A stretch of DNA of 64,000 bases, from assembly GCA_029721435.1 (NCBI GenBank), contig CM056588.1:37713430-37777429 (forward strand). The letters run 5' to 3'. Position 1 is the stretch's first letter. Each line of letters opens with the position of its first letter. The notes under the pieces are model-generated. The model ran no database searches. It had not been told where the DNA came from and worked only from the letters and a program-made list of their open reading frames with translations. Below, in pieces: positions 35,415-47,852 of this stretch. Position numbers and translations under genes: made by a program. Source of the DNA: Gymnothorax reevesii. Lineage: Eukaryota; Chordata; Actinopteri; Anguilliformes; Muraenidae.

Positions 35415-35793
35415 CAAAGGGGAAACAGTGATGTGCAGAGCCACAATGGAGTCACATGTCCACACAGCTATTGGAAGAGAGACCATGCTCAGGACCTGGT
35501 TTAGTAAAACTTTTAACATGCACGCAAAACTTTTTAGCACACTCAAAACTAGTAACTCAAACACTGCACATGGATGGTTCCAGAAGGAAAGACATTGAGC
35601 TTAGCTGAGGTGGACGCAGATGGAGGGAGGGGAAACTGTTGTAGCGTTCAGAGCCAAGATGGAAGCACATACGCGCGCACAGTTGCAGAAGGACCATATA
35701 ATTGGATTTTGGAGTGGACGTAGACTGAGGCAAGAAACTGTGGTAAGACCGGTAATACTGGAAGTTAATACGTGCACAACTGCAGATAAAAAC

Positions 35794-35799
35794 AATAAA
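35794..35799 (+). promoter_or_regulatory. AATAAA, first possible tmem138 poly(A) signal
   Basis: Perfect AATAAA 380 nt after the tmem138 stop codon, followed by the moderately GT-rich ttggtgcatatctctgc. It would give a short 3' UTR. Confidence 0.45.
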
Positions 35800-36385
35800 A
35801 TTGGTGCATATCTCTGCTTTCCAGCAGAGTGTGTGAAGCTCAGTGCATAAGTTAATACATGCTGAATTCTTTAAGGAAATAGGCTATAGGAAGAGGCGTG
35901 CAAATACTTTTTAGTTTATTCCTCTGTTAACTTGAGACTGGATCGCTCTCTTAGAAAGATGGTCTATCATTTCAAAAATCAAATGCACTTCATGCCCGCT
36001 ATATGGGGCTTATACTGCTTGATGTGTGATGAGGATGACGCAGAACATTCTAGTGCTGATGCAACAATCACTACTGGTAATTGTAAGCAACAAAGTGAAG
36101 GAACACTAACTTAGAACTTTTAAAAAACATTCCCAAAAAACCTACATTTGACAGGTTAGTGAAAAGCTACTACATATCAGGATTTATAGCATTCAGAATT
36201 ATATTTTAAATCACCGTGCATATACGCACTAAACCTGCCATGGAAATTAAACATCTAGCAGCCTGCTGACTGATTGGACACTGATCTCCCTTTCGCTGTG
36301 ACATGAACTGGGCCAAAGTGAAAGATGCCTTGTTTTTTTAATATTATTTGTATTTTATGTGCTCAAGTAAGTTTTTTTAAAATTC

Positions 36386-36391
36386 AATAAA
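36386..36391 (+). promoter_or_regulatory. AATAAA, second tmem138 poly(A) signal
   Basis: Perfect AATAAA followed 15-30 nt later by the GU-rich cttgtgccgttgtatg, a good cleavage/polyadenylation context. It would give a 3' UTR of about 1 kb. No other gene signal lies between it and the tmem138 stop. Confidence 0.55.
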
Positions 36392-36574
36392 GTATATTTA
36401 ATAACACTTGTGCCGTTGTATGAACCTCTATAAATGTCTAGCTTCATATGTTGAATTGACAGAAATCCTCACACAAACATGCAGAAAATAGAACGACCCT
36501 TTCAGCACTTTGCTGAGTTGCGTTGTGCCTGTGCTTGTTCCATTATTTAAGCAATGTTGGGATCATACACTAAT

Positions 36575-36770
36575 ACTTATTAACAATTCAGTGTCTCCCA
36601 GTAACTTGGCTTGCATGTCTTTGGATTGTGGGTAGAGGATCGGGGACTTTGAGGAATACCAGCTGAACACTGGGAGAACATGTAAACCTAACACAGAAGG
36701 GTCCCAGGTCAAAATTGAACCCACAGTCTCCTTGCTGTGGGGCAACGAGGTTCGCACAGCTTTATCATGC
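36575..36770. repeat. Dispersed fish repeat, copy 2
   Basis: It is a diverged copy of the 30590-30840 repeat: cttgcatgtctttggattgt, ggtcaaaattgaacccacag, tctccttgctgtggggcaac. It lies about 190 bp beyond the second tmem138 poly(A) signal. Confidence 0.5.
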
Positions 36771-38839
36771 TTGAAGTAGCCATTAGAAAGTGGGTAAATT
36801 GTGACCATAAAGAAATGCACATGGTGAGCAATAATACTCCTATATGGTACTAATGGGGCTGAAGGTTGCCAAGAAAATATTCTCCACACTTACACATCAC
36901 CATCATCTTGAGCGTCTGATATGGGGCAAGTGGGGTTCATTTATTCATGCTGTAGATGCCTAATCCTGACCTCACCATCCGAGTCTTGAAGCATAAATTG
37001 AGATTAATCAAACCCAACTTTTTTTCAATCCGGTTAGGTGAGCACGTGCCCACTTCAGCCTCAGAATTTTGTTCTTTGACTGGCAGGAGTGGAATCTGAT
37101 GAGATCCCCGACTACTGTAGCCATCCGCCAAAGGGTCATATACATTTTACAATTCTCTTCAGCTCACCGCGATTATAATAAGTGGTCTTCTGAGCAACTG
37201 TGATTTTTCTGTCAGCTCAAATGAGCCCGGTGGTTCTCTTTTGACTGATATAATCAACAAGGTACTACTGACTGCAAAATTGCCCTCAAGCTAGTTTTTT
37301 TTTTACATTGTTCTGAGATAATTCTAGGGTATGTTGAGCATGGAGATCCCAAGGAGACAGCAATTTAGGAAATGCTCATGCTAGGCCATCTGGCACCAAC
37401 AACCATGCCATGGTTGAAGCCACTGAAATCACATTTTCCCCCCTTGTGATGTTCCATATTAACACTATCTGAAGTGTTAACACCTGGCCTGTAGCTTCAA
37501 GATGTTTTGCGCTGCACTGCTGCCTCAAATTCGCTGATGCAGAAGTATTCCTATTAAAGAGCTAGGTGAATGGATTATTTTAGCACTGGGGGGTTGTTAT
37601 CATTGTCTACACAGGGCCAGTTTGGATGCAGGCTTTAATTTCAACTAAGCACTAACACTTCCGACTGTATAAATCAAGGTCTTCCGCAAAGTCTCTAGGG
37701 TTGAGTAGTAGAATTAATGGGCTAGTAATGAAACTGCTTCGCTGGAGCGAAAACCTGCACTCGCTCCAGTCCCTTATTGCGTAAAGCTGAGAGTCCGCAT
37801 GCCACTGATTATCTAGCAGATACATAACCATGCGTAAGCAGGTAAACTGGCATGGCGACAAGCTGATCTTTCCACACACCAGAGTCTATTTGCAGCGGGC
37901 AGTCTGCACGCAGGCACTAAACCCAAAATACCTGATTAATCTTCAGGATAAGAATAGACTGCCTTCTGCTTCGGCCACGCGTGCCGTTTAGAGCACCGTG
38001 AAATGCCGCGAGCTGTCAAGCGCAGGTCAGTTGCGTACACTTCCCCCTGGACATCAGGCGGCCAGCCTCATATTAAATTGGATGTTTCTGTATTCGTGGA
38101 GTGCGCTGCGTTTATGCCATATATACTTCTGTTTGTGACTCCATAACCGCGGCTCCCCCTTCACTAGTCTATTTATGCAACGCAAAGGCAATCCATTTGC
38201 TCCACAAATCCGATGTGTGTGTTGTGTAACTAGTCTGCATACAAGAAAATTTGTTGAATTGTGCCTGAGGACATTTCAGGTCACGGTCTCCCAAGGCCGT
38301 TAAGGGGCGGGCAGTCTGCACCTAGTTCTGGTCTTTAGGTCGGGTGAAACGCGGAACAAAAATGACCTGTGACAGCACAAGAAATAAAAATGCTGAAATG
38401 GACGAAGACATGTTCATATTCAGTGGCGGAGCTAGAAATGGGAATTGGGGCGGCACAGACACGTCCCTTTATGACAATTAGGATAGTCCTGGCTAGTTCT
38501 CAATTATTTCTCGTTATTGACGCATTTTCCAATTATCGTAGGCCTAATTGGCAACTGAAGACACAGTTTCTCTCCATACGCGATCTAACCGATAAAATCA
38601 TGTGGTAAATTCAGTATAACTGAGAATTGGGGTGTACAAAACGTCCGTTTTAAACAATTATTAGCCCTGACCTGTTCTCATGCAGGCATTTTCATGATTA
38701 ACAAAAGGTTCACTCCGAGAGCACTCCACACTTAACAGGTGCTGCTTGTTCTCCCCGATTAGGTAAGAGGACAATCATTCATCTCGACGCGTTTGCTTAA
38801 TTGAAATCAACGTCAAATAGCTTGAGCCACATGCTTTTT

Positions 38840-39087
38840 GTCCCCCGCCGTGCGGAACGCGCATAGCGGCGGGACATAGTATCCACGACCGTACGTCCGT
38901 ACCGAATCGTTGTCAGTGAGATATCGCAAGAACGAATTGACGGATTTTCTTCAAATTTGATGCCAACATGAAGGCTATTAGGGTGATACCCCGGCGCCAG
39001 TCGATTTTGGTGACCTTCGCGTCACTCTCAAGGTCACACCTAGAGATTGCTCATTTTGACACGATTTCACATCTTGTGGCGGGGGAC
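38840..39087. mobile_element. Inverted-repeat element with gtcccccgcc ends
   Basis: GTCCCCCGCC at 38840-38849 and GGCGGGGGAC at 39078-39087 bracket about 250 bp. A second nested hairpin (cccgccg...cggcggg) lies at the left end. The interior text (gatatcgcaagaacgaattg, attttcttcaaatttgatgc) resembles that of the repeat at 21290-21570, suggesting a dispersed family. Confidence 0.5.
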
Positions 39088-39721
39088 AAAGACACGTTAG
39101 TGGCAAATACTTGTTATAGCCTATTTCACTGCCACGTGCCATTTTTTTCACTCAATACGGAGAGTCATTTTGAATAACGTTGATTTAAATTAAGATTTTA
39201 GTATAATCTCTACGTCACCATACTCAAAACACCAGTTGAGGGAATCTTTCTTGGAATAAAGGTGTTCCATCCCCCCAGTAGGTTTTACACGTGTATAGAC
39301 TATACCAAGGTGTTTTGAACCTGATCTGGCAGCTTGTGGAAACCCAATACCTTACAAAAACTGTTTATGTAAGTTTCTCCATTAAACTGTCACACTGTTT
39401 TAACAGTGGGCATAAAATACTGTACTTCCATTTTCTTTACACCCAAAACCAGTGAGTCTGCATGGAAACAGGTGATAAGTGATAAAGAGATGGGTAAGTA
39501 GAGGACACCAGACCACGAGGAGCAGGAATGCACCTTTGCAGAATTCTACAATTCTGCATTCACGCTCAAATATACGCGCAAGAAAAAATACTAAAGGCCT
39601 AAGGGGCCAGTATCACTCACCTGGTTTGCCAGTGTTGCAATTCTTTTCAGTTATTCTACACTATAACATGAAATTAGTCTATTGCACGACAAGCCGACAT
39701 AGTCATATTATCATCTGGAGC

Positions 39722-40035
39722 AGAGGTGGGCAATTCTGGTTCTGGAGGGCCAGTGCATTAGCATAAGCAGGTTTTTATCTCTATCAATTACCCTGACTAA
39801 TTGAGCAAATTTGTTTTACTCATGAACATGAATTTGCACATAGAATAGGTCAACAAAAAAATTTTTACATTTAGGGAGATGAACAGTGTTTAGTGGTCAT
39901 TCATGATAATTCAAAGAAATAGAGCAGAAACATCAGTATTCACGAATGGTTTGGCTTAGCAATATGATTAATTAATAAAAGGCCAGAAATTGGTGTGAAA
40001 ATCAGGACCGGATGCGGCCCTCGTTACCCACTCAT
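39722..40035. repeat. Dispersed repeat with ggtgggcaattctggttctg end
   Basis: The left end ggtgggcaattctggttctg then gagggcc, and a decayed right end (gcggccctcgttacccac), resemble a hAT-type non-autonomous repeat common in fish. A similar unit occurs near 56415-56600 (gtccaatctcttccattaat ...gcagccacaatggccct). Confidence 0.35.
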
Positions 40036-41654
40036 TATCTACAGCAAGTGCTGGAGTGATGTTATACTGTAAGCAATCAGTTGTAACAATAAATGCACAA
40101 CTGTGCAAAAAGTGAGGTCACTCTTATTTGAGAAAATGTTTGAGGTTTCTTTTATAGTATGGTAAAAACCTTGAAATCGGAGCATTGAATCTTTCATAAT
40201 TTAATGTTGCAGATAAAGTTTTTACTTTTCTCTATAAATCTGGAATTTACATGGGGTGAACTGAAGTGCATGGAAAGTTAGTATTTATTTTTCAGTTATT
40301 GTTCACTTTATTCATAATTATAAAAATAGCTAAGTATCACTGAAGACTATACAGTATAATTGGACCCTTGTCAAAGTTGAGGACTGTGGGTAGGGAGAAC
40401 AGAATCAATATAACATAAGAAAGAGGTGCTTGTCCACAAATACAGAAATAGTTATATGATTCCTTGTATGCACCCTGAGGTTCTAGTAATGAATTATCAA
40501 AATGAGCGTGCACCAGATTTTAGTTTGATTCATCTGCCCTATGTGCTGAAGGTTGTGAGTTTGATGTTTGCTGGCCACACCACAGTGAAGAAGTTAATAA
40601 TGGTACCAACTGCCCCCTTGTTGAGGTCTGGTACTTGGGGGAGAGAGGAAAGCCTGTTGTGACAATAGTATCATGATAACGTGACCATGTCTGGATGGGG
40701 TGTCCTGTTAATGGCCCCAATTTGTTACGACATATAGGACAGCAAGGGATGACAGACAACATTTTAAAACTTTAACAGATCTAATAAAACAAACCACTGA
40801 CCAAGATTGAAATATTAACAAACAAACAAAAAAAAGAGATATTTACAGTCCCTTGAGATGGAGTTGCTTTGCTATGTTCTGGGACAGGAAAATGCCAAAC
40901 ACAGGCAAAAATCCACAAAAAACTTAAAAGTTCTTGAAAAGAGTGACAGGTCTGGTCAAATGTGTCCTTCCACAATTTCTCCTTGCAATTTCTCCTACCA
41001 CTTTACTCTCTCAATTGGCTTAACAAAAAAATATCAATACTGCCATCTAGTGGCTCCCCCCCACCCCCGCCACATAACACCTGTAACATGTTACTGTGAT
41101 GTGGTTTCAGTGTGAAGCCCTACATTACATAAGGAACCAGTCAGAGTCAGTACTGTATATGCTAGATCAGAAACATTAGATTATTTCGGAACTGACACAT
41201 CAAAATCTTGGTGAATCTTTCTTTTGTTAAAGCACTTACATAAAGACACATTGAATTTATAATTATACGTCTATTTTTCAACAGTAAATATACATACAGA
41301 CATTCCTTGATTTAAAAAAAATATATAACTTCATGAAAATTATGTTCAACTTCACTGCAATAGTTAGACCAGGTGAGCTACAAATATAACACTAAAACTC
41401 TTGAAAGAATATCTAAAACACCAAGCAATATATTATTGATTAGGAAGAATGAAAAAAAGGAAAATAAGTGAATTTGTGAGTGACAATTGCTTTGCTAGAG
41501 GTGAAGCACAGAAAAAGCATGGAAGTATGAATGGCTGAAAGCAGTAGCAAATAGGCAAGTAAACCATACAAATATAAAGCATTCATTCATATAAAATTTG
41601 TCTGTGAAATGCTGACCGTTCCTAATTTTACCCATATAGTGCAAACGTGTGCTC

Positions 41655-41708
41655 ACACACACACACTCACACACACACACGCACGTACACACACACACAC
41701 ACACACAC
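41655..41708. repeat. (CA)n microsatellite
   Basis: CA-rich tract with CT and CG interruptions. Confidence 0.95.
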
Positions 41709-44228
41709 CCACCTTCTCCTTCTTGGTTCTGTTGTGAGCATCATTGGTATTGCAGTAGCATAAGTTTAGTTCTTAATTCACAGGATGCTCACTCACTGGT
41801 CTGGAAATGTTTTTGGACTTACATTGTGTCCTTGGATAGGGGTACAAATGTAATGTAGGTAGCTCAAAGTACCCAAGCGAAAATTCCAGTTTTAACTTGC
41901 CTAAGATGGTCAAAATGGGCTTCCAACTATATTTTACCTCTAACTCTGCAATCCCATGTGCAAGGTTGTCAAATGCATGCTATTAAAATTCTATTGGAGA
42001 TCCCAAGGGTTCAAAAGATCCCAAGTAAGTGCTGCTGAATTATGGGGAGATGTGCATAAAATAAATCACAAATCTAGACATGTTCTAATTGATGTCATAA
42101 TGTGGGCATAAAAACATTACATCCTGGGTTTGAAAATTTCGCTCAAGTTTGATATGGCTTCAGTCAAGTGATGCACTCAGAAGATACGGAATATGATTGT
42201 TGCACTGTCTTACAATATAGAAAAAAATTATTTAAACTTGGAACCTATTTCAGGGGAAATACAAGTAAGACTCATTGTTTAAGTGGCTTTAAACAGCTTA
42301 CTCAAGCTGCTTTGACCAGTCACATGTCAACTATGAGTCAATAAAAACCCTCGGAAACATATTTTAAACCAAATTAAAAGCCCACACTTGGCTCAGCTGG
42401 AACTTTCAGCAGCATGAACACAGACCATAACAGAGAAAAATTAATAGTGGAGTTGTGAAGAAGTTTATAAATGAAGACGTTTAGAAATGACTGACAGACT
42501 TTCACTTCGGCAAGGTGCAATTTCCTCCGACTAAACCTGTAATGCAGAAAGAGCTCAGATGAGATGGTCGCAAATCACGGAGCCGAAGACACTCATTTAA
42601 TCTGTCAAGTCCAAAAACTAGAGCTTCACCGTCCATTCTTTCTCTATGAGAAACATTGGTTCTAAATGTAAGACTGAATCATCTACTCCCATCATCTCTA
42701 CAGAAATTTAGACGGCAATTTTTAACATTTGGATCCTGGGTGCCACACATACAACGTATTTTAGATTTTAGTTTGCTCATGACAAACCCCAAAAATCTGT
42801 CTTTGATCACTTAAGGAAAAATCAAGACAAATCCATGGAAATCAGCATGTAGATGTGAACCGTACGGCATATAGAATGGCTTGCCCCAACCTAACATAAC
42901 AAAGGCATTTCAAGGTTCAGAGCCAAATTCAATCAGCAATCCGTATGACTGAAATGATGCCTATTTCTGTATTATTTCAGATGCATAGCCATGTACATGG
43001 ATGTCTCCCAACTGAGGTAAGGCGGTTTAGGTCTGAGATAAATGCAGGTGTGTGTAAAACATATGCATGTGTTTCTGTGCTTGTGCGTTCAATAATGCAC
43101 GTTGCAGCGTGTGAATTTGCATGTGGGCATGTCATCATGTGTTGTTGCATGTGCATGTATTCGTGTGTATGCATGTTTCTGTTACCTGTGCTTGCCATCC
43201 ACTTCTGGGTTATCCATTCATTCAAAAGCCTGCAGCATGGCAGTAGCTAAAAAAAAAATAAATAGCATAATTGCCTTATCAAATCGCCTGCAATTTATTT
43301 GATACAAAAAACTATACATGCACTCCATGTACTTACAATACCCTAAAACAATTTTCCCATACATACCAAGACAAAAATGTCCAATGATGCATGTACTCGA
43401 ACCTATTCAAGGTACGCGCATTGAAATTGTATTCATGTTGACTCTGCTTATTCTTATGCTGTATTTCATGGTTTGAGAAAGCTCCACTGGGGAAAAATCC
43501 CAATGCTACAGCATACATGGACATTCAAGATGATTCAGTCTCCCATTGCATACACCACATAGATGGTTTATCCATACTGGTGTAGAATAATGTGACTGGT
43601 CTGCAGACTCTGACTTCACCTTCTCCAAAGATTGCCAGACTCAATAGAAAAGCCCATTCAATCCAATCCTAATCCCCCAAATACACTCCCTGACCTCAAG
43701 GCTAAAACAGAAAGCCTTCTTGGAAGAGTGCAGAGCAGTGATACGGCAAAGAGAGGACAAACTCTGTGTTAATGTCCGTGATTTTGAAATGAGATTAGTG
43801 GGATGGTGTCTAGATACATTTGAACTCAAAATGCACTTTGCTAGGTTCTTTTCTTATGATTCAAAGGACTCGGTAACAGAATTAAAATGATTGGTTGGTG
43901 CTTTGAGTCATGCTCACGTCACACACACCCCCACCCCCACTACCAATCATTGCGGAGAATGGATCTGCACTATTCTTCTCAATACTTTGTGGTTTTCCAC
44001 TGTTAACTTACCAAAATGCTTTCATAAACACAGCAGGTTACACAAGCAGTGTGCAGGCATCACAAAGGCCTGTTACTGGGATTTGTATAACAGCACTGAT
44101 AAAAACCCAGAACACTACAAATCTCCAAATGTGTAACACTGGCTGGAGGGAGGAGTGGTCTGACTGGCTTCTGATGGACTCCATAATCCTGCTCCAGGAA
44201 CCACAAAGACTCACGTCCATACTCAAAC

Positions 44229-44263
44229 TCACAACGACACACACACACACACACACACACACC
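44229..44263. repeat. (CA)n microsatellite beside a splice donor
   Basis: About 14 CA units, starting ten bases downstream (minus-strand sense) of the donor of the 44273-44361 exon. Confidence 0.95.
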
Positions 44264-44272
44264 GACACTCAC

Positions 44273-44361
44273 GTGCTTTGATAGTGCGTGATGAAGCGAT
44301 CCATTATGGTATCCTCGAGGGTCTTGATGCTGGGCCGATTGCGGACAAAACCAGAGTCCTC
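44273..44361 (-). CDS. SAXO4-like gene: exon with SGFVRN...DRF motif
   Basis: 29 codons plus two bases: EDSGFVRNRPSIKTLEDTIM then DRFITHYQS. The acceptor is gttttttcag. The donor AGCAC|gtgagtg is followed within ten bases by a (GT)n tract. It is the clearest second copy of the SGF..N...DRF...Y unit and is similar to the first TGY unit of SAXO4 proteins. Confidence 0.55.
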
Positions 44362-47300
44362 CTGAAAAAACAAAACAGAAACATAAATAATAAAAAAATT
44401 TTACCTCATTAATCCAGGTAATTTTAGACCTGCCTTTACCCACGATATCATAAACCAGCATTAATTCATAAACATCCTTTCCAATTAAACTATTTTTACA
44501 GAGAAGTCAACTTTAACTACCACTTGAGGTATGATTAATTGACGCATGTTTGAAAAAATAATACAAAGCTATACTATGGAAATTTACATGAAGTAAGGAT
44601 ACTCAAACAAAAATTAACCTTCCTGCACCAAAGAGAACGGGCTCCGTGGTCACTGTTTGTCACTCGACTTTCAGTCCCGAGTCAGTTTTGGGTAAATGCG
44701 GACATCATGAAATCATCATCCAGAAACATTTTAGACCTTTTCGGTCAGCACGACATCGTTATTCAGACATTTTAGTTCCTCATTGTCAGCACAACATCAT
44801 TATCCTCAGACATTGCGGACCCCACTGTCAGCGTGACATTATATTGCGACAGGACTGAAAAGCCATTTGCACACAATCATTCTGAGGCGGCTGAATCTCC
44901 AGGTGTCGTCTCCTTGTGTTCTAATGCTTACAATCTAACAAAACTCTGAGTTGAAGATTCTGGTGTTCTGTCCAGGGCCAGTCCTCACATCTCCAGAGTC
45001 CAAGGTGAATTTGGACTCCACCCCCACCCCCCAAAAAACACAATTCCACTTAACTATACATGATAACAGTATATAAATGATAACAGCACAAACTAAATAA
45101 ATGCAAGTATAAATTTTGCTCTGAAATATATTAAAACCATAGGGGTAGATTTGGGTTTTGAACATGGCTAGAATATCCTGACAACTTTTGATCCAAGGGG
45201 AGAATGGAAGAAACACAAAGTTGTAAATGTAACATGCCCCAGTCCAAGGTAATGTTAGGGCATCCGCATTTGGCGGCTTTGTGTAGTGCCATATAATGAT
45301 TGTAACGGTCACTGATGATACAGCATATCATCATGTAATTAAGTTACTTTTTGTAAATTGTTAAAAGTTCTATCAATGGCTCAGTATTGTTAAGCTTCAT
45401 AAGAAATGTTTGAAATATAACAGTTGTTAAGTTGCACTCAGAAACCTAATCAAAATTACTTGGACACAAAATAGAACGTTTATGAATATGGCAACTATCG
45501 ATGAAAATTAGAGGCATCTTGCTTAGCACCATAGAAAACATAAATGAAACACACAGTATTCTCTGTTGACAGAGAAGGCAATATTTACATTGAATTTATC
45601 ACCAATAATTTTTCCAGCTCACTTGCTTCGTGCGCTTGCATTACATATATCCTCAGATTAAACCTATGCCCCTGATTCAAACCATTTGCAGCCCTCATGG
45701 CCAGCCGGAGTCTTTGTGGGGCCCTTAAGAAAATTGACTTGGGGGCCCCAGCTATTGGCTATTATCAAAGTTTGTACATTTGCACATCTGGTCTTAATTT
45801 TATTTGCTGCAGTGTTGCAAATCACATACGTTCCCAAAAGCACAGACACTAATTTACGTAGTTGGACCCATTGAAAGGATACAGTCAATCTATGCATTTG
45901 GGAAACGTATTCCAAAGCAACTGATTACTTTTATGTCCCCCGGCAGCTCACTTTGTTTTAAAAAAACAAAAACAAAAAGGATTTGAGGGGCTTAACGCAA
46001 TTAAACACTCACCGTACAGGGCAGGTGGCAATAGTTCTGTCTTCTTATATTTCCAGAAATATTATCATCTTCCTCCATCACAACTTTCTCCACAATTTCT
46101 TTAACATGGATTGAAGCCGCATTCATGTTATATGCACTGGGTTTACATTAAAAAATAAGGAATTTGAGGTGTTCTGTCAGTTGAGTAAGATGTCAGTGTT
46201 GAGCAGAGAGAGGGATCCCCGCTCCTGGAGAGGAGCCGCGGCCCAGCGTGTTTCAGATGTCTCTCTTCTCCAACACAACTCATTCAAACCTCATTATCAA
46301 GTCATTGACAAGCTACAATCATTTGAATCAGGTGCGCTTGAGCAGAGAAACATCCAGAACACGCAGGGCGATGTCTCTCCGGGAACAGGGTTCCCTACCC
46401 ATGGTGTGAAGTGCGGAAAACTTGAAGCCAGTGAGATGTGAGAGGGAGTGACTGGAGCGGCCAGGGTCACCTTTCTGCTCAGTTTCTGAACCTTCGGCAC
46501 CGAGGCGGCCATCTGGGTCCTGGCAGGTGGGGAGTGACTCACACCCAGCTGATAGGGAGAGGGGTCGAGGAGGAGGAGGAGGAGAAGGAGGGGTGAGAGG
46601 AAGGGGGGAGAGAAAAAAAAGATCAGATATGGGTGAAAGTCATGGGGAGATTCGGTTTTTGTTTTGAAACACTGATGAAGGTAATCTAAACTAAATATTA
46701 CTTGCATCTCCCCCCCCCAAGTGCACCTTGCACACTGTTTTTCTAATACGACAATATCCTAATATTTGGTGGTACGCATATGCGTCTGGGGAAGTGAACA
46801 TTTGTCCTTCCGTTACCAAGTTTATTTTGGACATTATGTATATCGTACACTATAGCGGATTAGATAATTATTAAGTAATGGTAACACTAAATTGAAACAA
46901 AAAGATTTATCATGCTGCATACCTTAAATAAATTACATTGCTGAGTAACAGTGTCCTTCCGTTACTTTTGCTTGGCCAAGCCCATATTCAGTGGATAGAT
47001 AAAGGAGGGATGGAAGGACTGTGCGATAGGGAGATGAGACACAGAGAAAGCGAGTGGATAAGAGGGAGAGAACAGAGAGGGGTGACAGATTATGGGATAA
47101 GAAGAGAAGCAAGGGAAGAAGAAATAGAGGACAGAGAGATTTTATGGATGAAATGAGAGGAAAATGAAAGAAACTGAGATAATAAGGACACTGAGAGAGA
47201 CGGGGTACAGGGACAGGTAAATACTGTAACTCTCACAGGGCAGGCTAGGGGATTTCTGGAGCTTCTGGTGAAGCCAGACTCCTGGAGACCGGATGGTGCT

Positions 47301-47816
47301 GACATCACGGAGCCCAAATTCTCCGGTCTTTTCTCCTTTAAAAGCCCACCGTTACAGAAGCTGGAGCGTGCACAACAACATGGGTTTAATTTTTTGAATA
47401 CCACCAGGACTGTTCTTGTTTTTCAGACAGAAGCGTAATGTAAACAATGAATTCACAAAGTAAAAAGGATGCGAACATGAATACCATAATAAACATAATA
47501 ACAACTCACACGACTACAGAAGGTTGTATGATATGCACAGAGATACAGTACGTAGATAAATACACTTGTGTAGAGACATGGTCACGAACATGCAAGCTGT
47601 CGTAATGCTCTGCACGCATTTGCACACACACAGCACTCATACAACTCACACACAGGCAGACAAGCATACACATACACACACCACACAGGCACATACAGAA
47701 ATACACACACACACCTGCACAGATGGACATACACATGCACAGACAGACATACAGATATACATACACACTTGAAAAGACACATATACTGACACAAAAACTA
47801 ACACATGCACAAAATC

Positions 47817-47852
<36 letters not shown>

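Larger units (their letters stand above)
36410..44228. other. Region between tmem138 and the SAXO4-like locus
   Basis: It should contain the 3' exons of the SAXO4-like gene, since the last recognised exon ends inside a codon. I found no segment with the SGF/DRF motif or a convincing terminal exon. Visible contents are dispersed repeats (36575-36770, 38840-39087, 39722-40035) and a CA tract. Confidence 0.5.

Noticed and set aside
46297..46707. 136-codon minus-strand frame
   Set aside because: Only the 26 codons between 46471 and 46548 have splice support; the rest is intron read-through.
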